Below, piece by piece: positions 8,973 through 19,112 of a stretch of DNA of 64,000 nucleotides. Within the stretch, counting starts at the first letter, position 1. Each line of letters starts with the position of its first letter. The translations under genes were made by a program, and so were the position numbers. The stretch comes from Reichenbachiella sp. (GTDB lineage: Bacteria; Bacteroidota; Bacteroidia; Cytophagales; Cyclobacteriaceae), in assembly GCF_033344935.1 (NCBI RefSeq), contig NZ_JAWPMM010000001.1, positions 792,001-856,000 of the forward strand, read 5' to 3'. The notes under the pieces were generated by a model. It was not told the DNA's origin. It did not search any database and was given only the letters and a program-made list of their open reading frames with translations.

Positions 8973-9809
8973 ATGAATTTATCGAAGGGGGTGCAGTTTA
9001 TGATCATCTCTACCTTCACTTTTTCTTTGATGAAAGTATGTGTGAAAATGATCTCGCATATACCCCCGATAGAAATCATCTTATTCCGATCTTTGATATC
9101 TATTGTTTTGTGTGTCTTTTTCTTCATGAAAGACAAAATCAACCCTTGGGGAAATAATCAGAAAATTTTAATCTTGAGGGGAGTAGTGGGCTCTATTTCA
9201 TTGGCTTCCTATTTCTATATCCTTCAGCAGATTCCATTGGCAGCGGCGGCTAGTATGCAATACACGGCGCCCATTTTTACAGCGATTCTTGGTGTGTTTA
9301 TTGTGAAAGAAAAGGTGAGTGCAAAACAGTATCTGTTCTTCTTTCTTTCCTTTTTAGGAATTTTAGTAATTCAGGGATTTGACGCCAGAATTTCTCTGAT
9401 ACATCTGGTAATTGGTATTGGTGGGGCGGTTTTTACTGGCTTGGCGTACAACTGCATACGTATTCTCAAAACTTCTGAACACCCGTTGGTCATCATTTTT
9501 TACTTCCCGTTAGTATCACTTCCTTTGGCAGGGATAATATCTCTATTCAATTGGGTCAACCCAGTGGGCTGGGACTGGATATATCTATTGTTAGTCGGGT
9601 TATTTACTCAGATTGCACAATACTTCATGACCAGATCTTATCAAGCGGAGGAACTCTCCAAGGTTTCGATAATTAATTACATGGGCATCATTTATTCGCT
9701 GGCTTTTGGCTTTATCATCTTTGGAGAGACCTACGAATGGTTGAGTTATATGGGAATGGCTTTAGTAATAGTTGGAATAATTCTGAATCTCAGATACAAA
9801 CGTACTTGA
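8973..9809 (+). CDS. DMT/EamA-family transporter
   Basis: The 278-residue protein is almost entirely hydrophobic, with about ten membrane helices in two EamA repeats. The marker AAASMQYTAPIFTAILGVF lies at the end of the first repeat, and a similar motif lies in the second (NYMGIIYSLAFGFIIFGE). The family exports small metabolites such as amino acids or nucleosides, but the substrate cannot be read from sequence. It starts 12 bases after the lolD stop and is probably cotranscribed with it. Confidence 0.9.
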   Translation: MNLSKGVQFMIISTFTFSLMKVCVKMISHIPPIEIILFRSLISIVLCVFFFMKDKINPWGNNQKILILRGVVGSISLASYFYILQQIPLAAAASMQYTAPIFTAILGVFIVKEKVSAKQYLFFFLSFLGILVIQGFDARISLIHLVIGIGGAVFTGLAYNCIRILKTSEHPLVIIFYFPLVSLPLAGIISLFNWVNPVGWDWIYLLLVGLFTQIAQYFMTRSYQAEELSKVSIINYMGIIYSLAFGFIIFGETYEWLSYMGMALVIVGIILNLRYKRT

Positions 9810-9889
9810 TACTTTTCTACGAATTCTTAATTTTGAATTTCCAATCTGGAACTAAATACTTTTAGCTTTCAACTTTGAACTAATTCTCC

Positions 9890-10639
9890 ATGTCTGGACA
9901 TAGTAAATGGTCAACGATTAAGCGTAAAAAGGGCGCAGCCGACGCAAAGCGAGGAAAAATATTTTCTCGAATGAGTAAAGAAATCACTGTTGCAGTCAAG
10001 GAAGGCGGAGGAAGTGACCCTGAGGGCAATCCTCGCTTGCGTATGGCTATTCAAAATGCCAAAGGGGTAAACATGCCCAAGGACAATATCGAACGAGCTA
10101 TCAAAAAGGGGATCGGTGGAGAGGCCAATTCCTATATTGAACAAACCTTTGAAGGCTATGGGCCATTTGGTGTTGCTGTTTTTGTAGAGTGTTTGACTGA
10201 TAATCAAAACAGAACGGTGCAAGAAGTACGAGCTGCTTTTACAAAGAATGATGGTAGCTTGGGTACGAATGGTTCACTCGAATTTATATTTGATAGAAAA
10301 GGAGTATTCACATTGCCTGTAAGGGAGGAAATGGATATTGAAGAATTGGAGTTAGAGCTCATTGACGGTGGTGCTGATGAACTTACTATAGAAGAAGATT
10401 ACTTGACGGTCTTGTGCGCTTTGGAAAACTTCGGTAACCTCAATAAAAAATTCGAAGAGCTCAATCTTGAAACCGAAAATGCCGAACTCCAGCGTATTCC
10501 AAACAATACCAAAACGGTAAACGATGAAGAGTTTCAAAAAGTAATGAAGCTTATTGATACCCTAGAGGATAATGATGATGTTCAGCAGGTTTGGCATAAT
10601 CTGGAAGTCGGTGAAGGCCAAGAAGAGTTGTTGAATTAA
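9890..10639 (+). CDS. yebC: YebC/PmpR-family protein (TACO1 homologue)
   Basis: The 249-residue protein starts MSGHSKWSTIKRKKGAADAKR, the near-invariant YebC start. It continues with the family segments KNDGSLGTNGSLEFIFDRKG and LPVREEMDIEELELELIDGG. YebC-like proteins were described as transcriptional regulators, and related members assist ribosomes at proline-rich or difficult stretches. Length is normal. Its TAA stop overlaps the stop of the convergent gene within the shared bases TTAA (10636-10639), leaving no room for a separate terminator. Confidence 0.96.
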   Translation: MSGHSKWSTIKRKKGAADAKRGKIFSRMSKEITVAVKEGGGSDPEGNPRLRMAIQNAKGVNMPKDNIERAIKKGIGGEANSYIEQTFEGYGPFGVAVFVECLTDNQNRTVQEVRAAFTKNDGSLGTNGSLEFIFDRKGVFTLPVREEMDIEELELELIDGGADELTIEEDYLTVLCALENFGNLNKKFEELNLETENAELQRIPNNTKTVNDEEFQKVMKLIDTLEDNDDVQQVWHNLEVGEGQEELLN

Positions 10640-11847
10640 TAGTTTAGGGTCTCTTCTTTAATCTCACTATATCTCTTCTCAAAATCAGTCTTAGCTGATT
10701 TTGAGACTTCTGTGTAATTTTCCGAACAGCGTGTTTTGCTCCAAAGTAAAATATTGTTGGAGACTCTCAAGCCACTATATATGCATTGTAGGGTTAGTGC
10801 TATAAGAAGCATCTTTTTTGTTGATTTGTTACTTTTCTCATAGAAGTGATTAATCCATTTAAAAAATGTCAAGAATAGTAAAGCGTACATGGGGGCCAAG
10901 TATCTTTCGACAGTGTAGAAAGTAACATGAAAATACGGATGTAAGGCGAAATAGTATAGAACCAGGCAGCCGGCAATGATGCCATAAATACTGAGGGAGT
11001 CTTTTCGTAATGACCAAATGGCGCCAAACCCCAATATGACTACTATCAATATTCCAATTACTATGCGAAGGAATGGAGGTGCAAGGTGAGGAATAAACCA
11101 AATGCTGATTCCATCAAGGAAGTTAGCTAGGTTATGCCCTATTTGATTTAAAAAATCACTGAAGGAAAGCAACGAACTTCCTTGGCTGAGAATAGCGTTA
11201 AAATGAAACACCCAAAGAAAAAATATACCAATTAAAAGTATAAGAGAAGCTGCTGCTTTCCACTTTTCTTTAGCTCTGAGGAATAAAAACAACCAAAGAA
11301 AAACGGGTATGGAAATGAATGTCCCGGCAAGACGAATAGTAGGAAGCAGCAGAAAAGCAATCAAAGAAACAGTCAGCCAAATAGACTGATTGTTTTTTAT
11401 GAACTTATGAAGGGCAAAGAATGCTGTAAGTAAAACAGTAGTGAAAAGCGGTTCTGTCCAAAGGAAAGAATGAGTAAGGTATACAGGAGTCGCTAAAGTG
11501 ATCAGAATGCAATAAAAAATTCTCAGTTTCCAGGTTGATATTTCTTTACTAAACCGAAAGATCAGGATCAGAGAAGCCCAAAGACAAAACAAGTTGGCCA
11601 AAATAATGTTCTCTTCATCCAGTATTTTTATCAGTAGAGGATAGGCGGGCGGCCTAAAATTGAATCCATCATTATTCCAAAAACCTTTAGAACCAATTTG
11701 CTCAGAAATCTCTAAATATAGAAAGGAATCGAAGGTGTAGCCGAGACCACATTGATTCCCTAAAAGAAATATTACAGTAGTAATTCCCAGCATTAACGCG
11801 AGAACCACCCATTCTAAAGTTTGTTTTTTGTTCGAAATGCTATTCAA
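10636..11847 (-). CDS. multi-pass membrane protein, GT-C glycosyltransferase-like
   Basis: The 403-residue protein has about nine or ten membrane helices. After the first helix it carries GYTFDSFLYLEISEQI, which resembles the acidic first loop of GT-C fold enzymes that use polyprenyl-linked sugars. NFRPPAYPLLIK, a common companion motif in the same group, follows. No specific substrate can be given. It is a single gene, convergent with yebC (four-base overlap of stop codons). A GT-C role is inferred from topology and the first-loop motif only. Confidence 0.6.
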   Translation of the reverse strand: MNSISNKKQTLEWVVLALMLGITTVIFLLGNQCGLGYTFDSFLYLEISEQIGSKGFWNNDGFNFRPPAYPLLIKILDEENIILANLFCLWASLILIFRFSKEISTWKLRIFYCILITLATPVYLTHSFLWTEPLFTTVLLTAFFALHKFIKNNQSIWLTVSLIAFLLLPTIRLAGTFISIPVFLWLFLFLRAKEKWKAAASLILLIGIFFLWVFHFNAILSQGSSLLSFSDFLNQIGHNLANFLDGISIWFIPHLAPPFLRIVIGILIVVILGFGAIWSLRKDSLSIYGIIAGCLVLYYFALHPYFHVTFYTVERYLAPMYALLFLTFFKWINHFYEKSNKSTKKMLLIALTLQCIYSGLRVSNNILLWSKTRCSENYTEVSKSAKTDFEKRYSEIKEETLNY

Positions 11848-11939
11848 GGTATGTTATTACATTGCTGGAACTACAACCAAAATAGAGTAAACCAACTAAA
11901 ATTATAAGATCATTTAGATCCTATTTCAATAGAGGCACA

Positions 11940-11967
11940 AAAAAACCCCGACTAAAAGCCGAGGTTT
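11940..11967 (-). terminator. rho-independent terminator after gap
   Basis: On the minus strand AAACCTCGGC pairs with GTCGGGGTTT across a TTTTA loop and runs into a T tract. It lies 63 bases past the gap stop. A second small hairpin, TTGGTC-TTGT-GACCAA, sits nearer the stop at about 12005-12020. Confidence 0.8.
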
Positions 11968-12029
11968 CAATTTCATTAAGTTCTAAATAGAACTAACGCC
12001 TTTGTTGGTCTTGTGACCAACAAACCAAC

Positions 12030-13019
<990 letters not shown>

Positions 13020-13050
13020 TTAATAATTTAGTGTGTGTTAAAAATTTTGG

Positions 13051-13081
13051 CAAAACTAATAGGTTGAACGACTAATTCAAA
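13051..13081 (-). promoter_or_regulatory. consensus Bacteroidota promoter for gap
   Basis: Read on the minus strand, TTTG (13081-13078), a 19-base spacer and TAGTTTTG (13058-13051) match the Bacteroidota primary-sigma consensus at every defined position. The gap ATG starts 34 bases downstream. The opposite strand here leads to the divergent helicase gene. Confidence 0.7.
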
Positions 13082-13178
13082 TATTTGGTTCGTAAAGAAA
13101 CCAACTGTTATTTGGATGTTTGTTAATTTATCAACAGAAAATATCAAGATATCATAATATTTATAGACTTTCGTTGAA

Positions 13179-15608
13179 TTGATCGCAAAAAATGCCATAG
13201 AAACCGGCGTAAACTGGTTCCATTCGAAAAATTGGAAGGTTTATAAATTTCAAAAAGAAATGTGGCAGGCCTTTTTTGATTTGCCCAATGGCCTGCTAAA
13301 TGCCCCGACAGGTAGTGGAAAAACCTTTGCGCTCTGGATTCCGGCTGCTATTAATGCTTTTGCTGCCAAGTCGAAAAAGAAGAAAATAAAAGTCATTTGG
13401 CTCACACCACTCAAGGCTTTGGCCAATGATATCAAACTGGCACTCGAGGAGTTTAGTCATGCTAATGAATTAGGGTTGGATATCTCTATTCGTACCGGAG
13501 ATACGTCTACTTCTGATCGAAAAAAAATAACGGATTCGGCACCAGATGCACTGATCATTACACCCGAAAGTCTGCACCTGATGATGAGTCAGAAAAATGC
13601 ACCTAACTATTTCAGCGATTTGCAATGTGTAATAGTGGACGAATGGCACGAGTTATTAGGAACTAAACGCGGTGTGCAGGTAGAACTGGCTTTGTCCAAA
13701 CTCAAGGCTTGGTCAGATAAAGGACTTAAGACCTGGGGGATTTCGGCAACCGTGGGCAATATGGATGAGGCTTTGTTCACACTCATCGGTCCTAGCCAGT
13801 CAGGTCATATTATTCGAGCCAATATCAAAAAGAAAATTCTGATCAAATCTGTCATCCCTAAGAAGATCGAAAACTACCCATGGGCAGGGCATTTGGGCAT
13901 ACGTCTAATGAAAGAAGTGATGGAAATTGTGAATCAGAACAACACCACGCTGCTTTTCACCAATACCCGTTCGCAAACCGAAATCTGGTACCAAGGCATC
14001 ATAGACAAATACCCAGAGATGATTGGTCAGATGGCCATGCATCATGGATCTATCGACAATGACATTAGGCGATGGGTCGAAGACGCGCTCAATGCTGGTA
14101 AATTGAAATTGGTGATTTGCACTTCTAGTCTCGACTTGGGTGTAGACTTTCGTCCGGTAGATATGGTCATACAAGTAGGTAGCCCTAAAGGTGTGTCGCG
14201 ATTTTTTCAGCGCGCAGGGCGAAGTGGACACGGCCCGGGAGAGACGAGCCAGATGCGATTTGTACCTACCCACGCCCTAGAACTCATGGAAGCCACCGCA
14301 TTGCGATCAGCCATTGACGATGATTTGTACGAGCCTAGAAAGCCATTGACCAATTGTATTGATGTACTGGTTCAATACTTGGTAACCTTGGCCGTAGGAG
14401 ATGGTTTTTTCCCAAATGAGGTTTATCAAGAAGTGAAATCCACTCATTGTTTCAAAGACCTGACAACAGCGCAATGGCAGTGGTGTCTCACTTTTATTAC
14501 GACAGGAGGAGAGAGCTTGTCGCAATACGAGGAATTCTCCAAAGTAGAAATCCTAAATGGTGTTTATAAGGTGAACCGTCAGCGTACGGCCATGCGACAT
14601 CGATTAGGAATGGGTACGATTGTCGGCGATCCAGCGCTCAAAGTTCGATTTATTACTGGAGGCTATATTGGGACAGTGGAGGAAAGTTTTGTGTCACGGT
14701 TGAATGCGGGAGATGTTTTTTGGTTTGCCGGACAGGCGCTAGAATTTGTGAGGATCAAAGACCTGACGGTCATTGTTAAAAAAGGAAGAAAGAAAAAAGG
14801 GATTGTGCCCCGATGGGGAGGCGGTCGAATACCGTTGTCCTCACAGCTTTCCAGGTTACTACGACAAAAAATTGAACTGGCTGCGCAGGGCACCTACGAA
14901 TCGGTAGAAATGAAGCGGTTGAAACCACTATTGGACCTTCAATCAAAGCTTTCCATCATACCAGATAGTCAGACTTTGCTCATTGAGAAGACACAAACAA
15001 AAGAAGGCTTTCACGTTTTTGTATTCCCATTTGAAGGCCGAGCGGTACATGAAGTGTTGGCAGGTGTGGTAGCTTTTCGCATGGCGCAGTCTCAGCCGAT
15101 TACCTTTTCTATTTCCATGAATGATTATGGTTTTGAATTGTTGTCCGATCAAGAAATCCCAATTGAGGATGCTTTGGAGCAGGATCTTTTTACTTCCAAA
15201 GATATTTTCTTCGACATTACCTCATCTATTAATCAATCTGAAATGGCAAGAAGAAGATTTAGAGATATAGCTACTATTTCAGGGTTGGTTTTTCAGGGGC
15301 ACCCTGGACAGCCTATCCGAGGCAAACATTTGCAAATGAATTCGGGTATTATCTATAAAGCACTGGCAGACTACGATCCTGATAATTTATTGCTCAAACA
15401 AGCCGAAGAAGAAGTGCTTTCACTCCAATTGGAGCAAGAGCGCTTCTTAGAATCTATGGAGCGCATTAATCAGCAAAAAATAAAATTGGTACGGACCACT
15501 CAACCTACTCCGTTTTCATTTCCTATATTAGTAGATGGCATGCGAGAACGGATTAGCTCTGAAAGCCTGACTGATCGTATAGCCAAAATGCAAGTTAACA
15601 TGGAATGA
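13179..15608 (+). CDS. ligase-associated DNA damage response DEXH-box helicase (Lhr-like)
   Basis: The 809-residue superfamily 2 helicase has Walker A APTGSGKT near residues 42-49 and the DEXH box DEWH at 154-157. Motif III is SATVGNM and the second RecA-like half holds LLFTNTRSQTE and QRAGRSGHGPG. A long Lhr-type C-terminal region follows. The family is the helicase found in bacterial clusters with an ATP-dependent DNA ligase, an exonuclease and the PdeM nuclease, thought to act in DNA repair. Here pdeM follows two genes later, but no ligase or exonuclease is in view. The start is TTG at 13179, since no ATG precedes the conserved core. Confidence 0.92.
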   Translation: MIAKNAIETGVNWFHSKNWKVYKFQKEMWQAFFDLPNGLLNAPTGSGKTFALWIPAAINAFAAKSKKKKIKVIWLTPLKALANDIKLALEEFSHANELGLDISIRTGDTSTSDRKKITDSAPDALIITPESLHLMMSQKNAPNYFSDLQCVIVDEWHELLGTKRGVQVELALSKLKAWSDKGLKTWGISATVGNMDEALFTLIGPSQSGHIIRANIKKKILIKSVIPKKIENYPWAGHLGIRLMKEVMEIVNQNNTTLLFTNTRSQTEIWYQGIIDKYPEMIGQMAMHHGSIDNDIRRWVEDALNAGKLKLVICTSSLDLGVDFRPVDMVIQVGSPKGVSRFFQRAGRSGHGPGETSQMRFVPTHALELMEATALRSAIDDDLYEPRKPLTNCIDVLVQYLVTLAVGDGFFPNEVYQEVKSTHCFKDLTTAQWQWCLTFITTGGESLSQYEEFSKVEILNGVYKVNRQRTAMRHRLGMGTIVGDPALKVRFITGGYIGTVEESFVSRLNAGDVFWFAGQALEFVRIKDLTVIVKKGRKKKGIVPRWGGGRIPLSSQLSRLLRQKIELAAQGTYESVEMKRLKPLLDLQSKLSIIPDSQTLLIEKTQTKEGFHVFVFPFEGRAVHEVLAGVVAFRMAQSQPITFSISMNDYGFELLSDQEIPIEDALEQDLFTSKDIFFDITSSINQSEMARRRFRDIATISGLVFQGHPGQPIRGKHLQMNSGIIYKALADYDPDNLLLKQAEEEVLSLQLEQERFLESMERINQQKIKLVRTTQPTPFSFPILVDGMRERISSESLTDRIAKMQVNME

Positions 15609-15732
15609 AACTAGATATGGCTTGTTTGTCATCCCGTAGCTTTCGGAGGGATCTTCTAAGTGGATTGCAGCAAGCAGTCTTTTTACAAGTTGCTGGGGGT
15701 CTAGAAATGACTTATTAATAAATTAAACCAAT

Positions 15733-16167
15733 ATGAAGAACATACTAATATTGATTTTACTCTTAGTGTCCATTGTTGAAATGACTTTGGCTCAAGACCC
15801 TATCATTGGAAAATGGAAAACGATTGATGATGATACTAACAAAGCTAGGTCGGTGGTAGAGATTTACAAAAAAGGAGACCTGTATTATGGAAAAGTCGTC
15901 GATATGTTCCTTGAGCCACATGAGGACCCAGATCCGGTTTGTGATGACTGTGATGAAGATGATCCCAGATACATGCAAAAGACGCTAGGCATGGAAATCT
16001 TAAAAGGTGCGAAAAAAGATGGAGACGAATATGTAGATGGAAAAATCCTGGATCCCGAGAACGGCACAGTGTATAAATGCAAATTGTGGTTGGAAGATGG
16101 AGATTTGAAACTTCGCGGATATGTCGCCTTCTTTTACCGAACCCAAACCTGGATAAAGAATGAATAA
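15733..16167 (+). CDS. secreted DUF2147 protein
   Basis: The 144-residue protein has a signal peptide (hydrophobic ILILILLLVSIVEM, cut near LAQ) and a DUF2147 fold marked by IIGKWKTIDDD at the start and LRGYVAFFYRTQTW near the end. DUF2147 proteins are small periplasmic beta-barrel, lipocalin-like proteins; their ligand is unknown. A CDDCDEDD stretch in the middle is unusually acidic and could bind a metal. Its stop overlaps the next gene by eight bases, suggesting coupled translation. Confidence 0.85.
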   Translation: MKNILILILLLVSIVEMTLAQDPIIGKWKTIDDDTNKARSVVEIYKKGDLYYGKVVDMFLEPHEDPDPVCDDCDEDDPRYMQKTLGMEILKGAKKDGDEYVDGKILDPENGTVYKCKLWLEDGDLKLRGYVAFFYRTQTWIKNE

Positions 16168-16843
16168 AGAGATGGAAAGGCGTTACAATGAAATGTGGAA
16201 AAACGCCCGATCTCAATTTATTAGTGGTACCTGTTCTATAGATGACTCAATTGATGATGCCGAAGACCTGAGACGTGGAATAACGCTCTTGGCAAAACCA
16301 AATAAGGAGGTCAAAAATGAAATTTCCTCTTTTCAGCTGGAGCTTAAGAAAATGGAACCGAAGCAATATTACCAGCCATGTGATGATTTACACCTGACCA
16401 TACTTTCAATCATTTCATGCTATGTAGGATTTGAACTTGCTCAAATTAGAATAGAAAATTATAGGAATCTTATAGACGAATGCATTAGCGAGCCGATAGA
16501 GATTAGGTTCGATGGAATAACCGCAAGTCCATCTGGAATTTTGGTGCAAGGATTTCCAAAAGGTGATGGGCTTAAAAGCTTAAGAAATGAGCTTAGAAAT
16601 AGATTTAACTTATCCCAATTGCAGCATTCGATTGACAGTCGTTATAAAATCAATACGGCTCACCTCACAATTATGCGATTCAGGAAGCCAATTGGAGATT
16701 CAAAAAAACTAGTGCGGCTGCTAGAGGAGTTTCGGAATTTTTCTTTTGGTAAAATGAGGATTAACCAATTGCAATTGGTATTTAATGATTGGTATCAGCG
16801 TACCGAGATCGTAAAGAAACTGGCTACTTTTGAACTCAGATAA
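16160..16843 (+). CDS. 2H phosphoesterase-like protein (2'-5' RNA ligase superfamily)
   Basis: The 227-residue protein carries two HxT motifs about 90 residues apart, HLTILSI (H78, T80) and HLTIMRF (H168, T170). This is the defining pair of the 2H phosphoesterase superfamily, which includes RNA cyclic phosphodiesterases and LigT. No closer family is recognised. It overlaps the DUF2147 gene by eight bases and is followed 13 bases later by pdeM, placing a probable RNA or nucleotide phosphoesterase between the helicase and pdeM. The link to DNA repair is inferred from position only. Confidence 0.75.
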   Translation: MNKEMERRYNEMWKNARSQFISGTCSIDDSIDDAEDLRRGITLLAKPNKEVKNEISSFQLELKKMEPKQYYQPCDDLHLTILSIISCYVGFELAQIRIENYRNLIDECISEPIEIRFDGITASPSGILVQGFPKGDGLKSLRNELRNRFNLSQLQHSIDSRYKINTAHLTIMRFRKPIGDSKKLVRLLEEFRNFSFGKMRINQLQLVFNDWYQRTEIVKKLATFELR

Positions 16844-16856
16844 CTCAGAATTTTTG

Positions 16857-17498
16857 ATGAAGCATTTCGTTGCACAAATTCAAAATCAGACTTTTTATTT
16901 ATTGCCAGAAAAAGTAATCTTTTGGGAGGAGCAAAAGGCATTGATTTTGTCCGATTTACATATTGGTAAAGCCAGTCATTTTAGAAAAGCAGGAGTACCT
17001 ATTTCATCACATATCCATGTGAATGAGTTTTTTGTACTTGATGCTATTATCGAAGAATTTAACCCCGGAAAAATTCTTTTTGTGGGAGATCTTTTTCATA
17101 GCGATCACAATCAGGAATGGGATTTATTCTACAACTGGGCACACAATTATGAGCATGTTGAATTGATCTTGATAAAAGGTAATCATGATATATTGCCGGA
17201 AAGCCTATATCGAAATTCTAGATTGAAGGTCGTGGAAAAACTTCTTATTGACAATTTAGAATTCACACATGAACGAAATGAAAAGTCTGATGGCTACAAC
17301 ATCTCAGGCCATGTACATCCTGCGGTGTCAATGATTGGCTCGGGGAAGCAGTCTTTGAAGCTTCCATGTTTTCTTTTTAGAGAGGATCATGCCTTCCTAC
17401 CTGCTTTTGGACATTTCACTGGAATGGCAAAAATTAAACCTTCGAAAAAAGATAATATCTTTGTGGTAGCAGAAAACGAGATTATTCACGTTAGCTAA
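16857..17498 (+). CDS. pdeM: ligase-associated DNA damage response endonuclease PdeM
   Basis: From the ATG at 16857 the protein has 213 residues and all calcineurin-like metal motifs: D33-x-H35 in LSDLHIGK, G77-D78 in VGDLFHS, GNHD at 108-111 and GHVH at 151-154. The pattern DLHIGKASHFRKAGVPI is characteristic of PdeM. PdeM is the metallophosphoesterase/nuclease component of ligase-associated repair clusters and fits with the helicase encoded upstream. An in-frame TTG at 16830 would add nine residues and overlap the previous gene; the ATG is preferred because it matches the family start. Confidence 0.92.
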   Translation: MKHFVAQIQNQTFYLLPEKVIFWEEQKALILSDLHIGKASHFRKAGVPISSHIHVNEFFVLDAIIEEFNPGKILFVGDLFHSDHNQEWDLFYNWAHNYEHVELILIKGNHDILPESLYRNSRLKVVEKLLIDNLEFTHERNEKSDGYNISGHVHPAVSMIGSGKQSLKLPCFLFREDHAFLPAFGHFTGMAKIKPSKKDNIFVVAENEIIHVS

Positions 17499-17614
17499 TT
17501 GGACTATTTGTCGTAAATCAGCTATATTGATAGACTGTTGACAAATTTCTACCTGCAAGGGTTACAATTAGTTACATTGTCGTATTTAAACTAGAGCGAG
17601 AGCTTGAAGGAGTC

Positions 17615-18154
17615 ATGAAAGATCATGAAGTGTTGGAACGGGTGAGTAGAGGGGATGAGGCAGCATTGGACTACCTGTATAAGAAACATTATAAAATGAT
17701 GACCCGTATTGTGCTAAACAATAATGGGACTGAAGATGAAGCAAAGGATATCTTTCAGGACGCGCTCTTAGTGTTTTGGCAGAAGGCCGTAGCTGGTAAG
17801 TTGGTATTGACGTCTAAGATTAGCACATACATTTATAGTATTTGCTTGAATCTTTGGAGAAAAGAGTTGGATCGAAAGGGAAGGCTCTCATCCGAAGAAG
17901 TCGAACGGACTACTTATCAGGAACATGACAAGAATGAAAGAATTAAAATAATTACCGATTGTATCAATCAATTGGGGGACACCTGTAGAAGAATACTAAC
18001 CTACCACTACTTCGATGGATTGTCTATGTCAGATATCGCAGACAAACTAAATTTTGCAAATACTGACACGGCAAAAACCAAGAAGTATAAGTGTAAAAAG
18101 AAGCTTGACCTGATGGTTAAGCGGACTTATTCTTCACAAGATGTACTAGATTAA
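17615..18154 (+). CDS. ECF-type RNA polymerase sigma factor
   Basis: The 179-residue protein has sigma region 2 (LDYLYKKHYKMM to DEAKDIFQDALLVFWQKA) and region 4 (CRRILTYHYFDGLSMSDIA). It lacks region 1 and region 3, as expected for extracytoplasmic-function sigma factors. The extended, lysine-rich C-terminal end after region 4 is unusual but short. The next gene starts five bases later and encodes a membrane-anchored protein that is probably its anti-sigma factor. Confidence 0.93.
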   Translation: MKDHEVLERVSRGDEAALDYLYKKHYKMMTRIVLNNNGTEDEAKDIFQDALLVFWQKAVAGKLVLTSKISTYIYSICLNLWRKELDRKGRLSSEEVERTTYQEHDKNERIKIITDCINQLGDTCRRILTYHYFDGLSMSDIADKLNFANTDTAKTKKYKCKKKLDLMVKRTYSSQDVLD

Positions 18155-18159
18155 GAAAA

Positions 18160-19041
18160 ATGGGAATTAACAAATACAGCAGTCAATTAGAAGCTTACTT
18201 CAGCGGCACCATGTCGGAAACTGACCGTATCCTGTTTGAAGGACGAGTAGAAAGTAACCCTGAACTTAAATCCGAATTCGATAGGCAAAATGATATCGTG
18301 GAGGGTTTGAGGGCTCATAGAAGAGCTGAACTTAAGACTAGACTCAACAATATTTCTGTAGAACCAACCTTGATCGGAACTTTGATGCAGGGATCTGCAA
18401 TGAAGTCATTAACTTATGGCCTAACGGCTGTTATGGTCGCTACTGGCAGCTATTTCTTTTATAATAAAGAAGCTTCCATTCAATATCATATAGAGTCCTT
18501 GGATGCTAAAACTGATTACGCACAAATATCAACATTGAATCCATCTGTGCATAACCAACTGGATTATAGATTTGAAGGAAATCTTCAGATGCTTGATTAT
18601 GTCGAGGCGGCTCCAGTAATGAAGAAAAGACAAACTGTTGAGGAAACACCTAAACAAAGTATTGCCTTTGAAGTTCCAGAGGTAACTCCAACCCATGAAG
18701 ATGCTTTTGATGGTATGGTAGTAGATTTCACTGCCATGGATCGTATTGATCAAGTATCTGGAATTTCTGATGTAGATAAAGTCAACATCCAAACCATCAG
18801 TTCTAGAAAATACAATTTCCATTATCGATTGGAAGACAACCGATTATTCCTTTATGGAAAATTCAGTGAGTCTCCATATGAGATTATCGAAATTAGTACT
18901 GCAGGGGGCAAGAAACTGTTTTTCTATTACCATGGGGATTTCTATCAATTGAGAAAGAACGCATCCTCTATCACGCCTCTTTCAAAAATTGAGAATAGAG
19001 AACTAATCCATGAACTGGATGAATTGAAGAGCAGAGGATAA
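18160..19041 (+). CDS. single-pass membrane protein, probable anti-sigma partner
   Basis: The 293-residue protein has a soluble N-terminus of about 80 residues that begins like a short zinc-less anti-sigma domain (LEAYFSGTMSETDRILFEGR, then NPELKSEFDRQ). One membrane helix follows (LTYGLTAVMVATGSYFF), then a periplasmic domain of about 190 residues without a recognised family. The position five bases after an ECF sigma gene, the orientation and the N-terminal pattern fit an anti-sigma factor. The family call is inferred; no catalytic motif is visible. Confidence 0.65.
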   Translation: MGINKYSSQLEAYFSGTMSETDRILFEGRVESNPELKSEFDRQNDIVEGLRAHRRAELKTRLNNISVEPTLIGTLMQGSAMKSLTYGLTAVMVATGSYFFYNKEASIQYHIESLDAKTDYAQISTLNPSVHNQLDYRFEGNLQMLDYVEAAPVMKKRQTVEETPKQSIAFEVPEVTPTHEDAFDGMVVDFTAMDRIDQVSGISDVDKVNIQTISSRKYNFHYRLEDNRLFLYGKFSESPYEIIEISTAGGKKLFFYYHGDFYQLRKNASSITPLSKIENRELIHELDELKSRG

Positions 19042-19112
19042 TTCTCCCTTGATTATTTTATTTTCTCCACCCTACTATTTTCAGCAATTGCGCTATTTTT
19101 GGCCATAGACTT

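Noticed and set aside
15609-15732. Short dispersed intergenic repeat with CATCCCGTAGCTTTCGG
   Set aside because: No second full copy was found in the window, so it cannot be called a repeat; a weak GATTGC/GCAGTC hairpin with five T residues is also too short to call a terminator.
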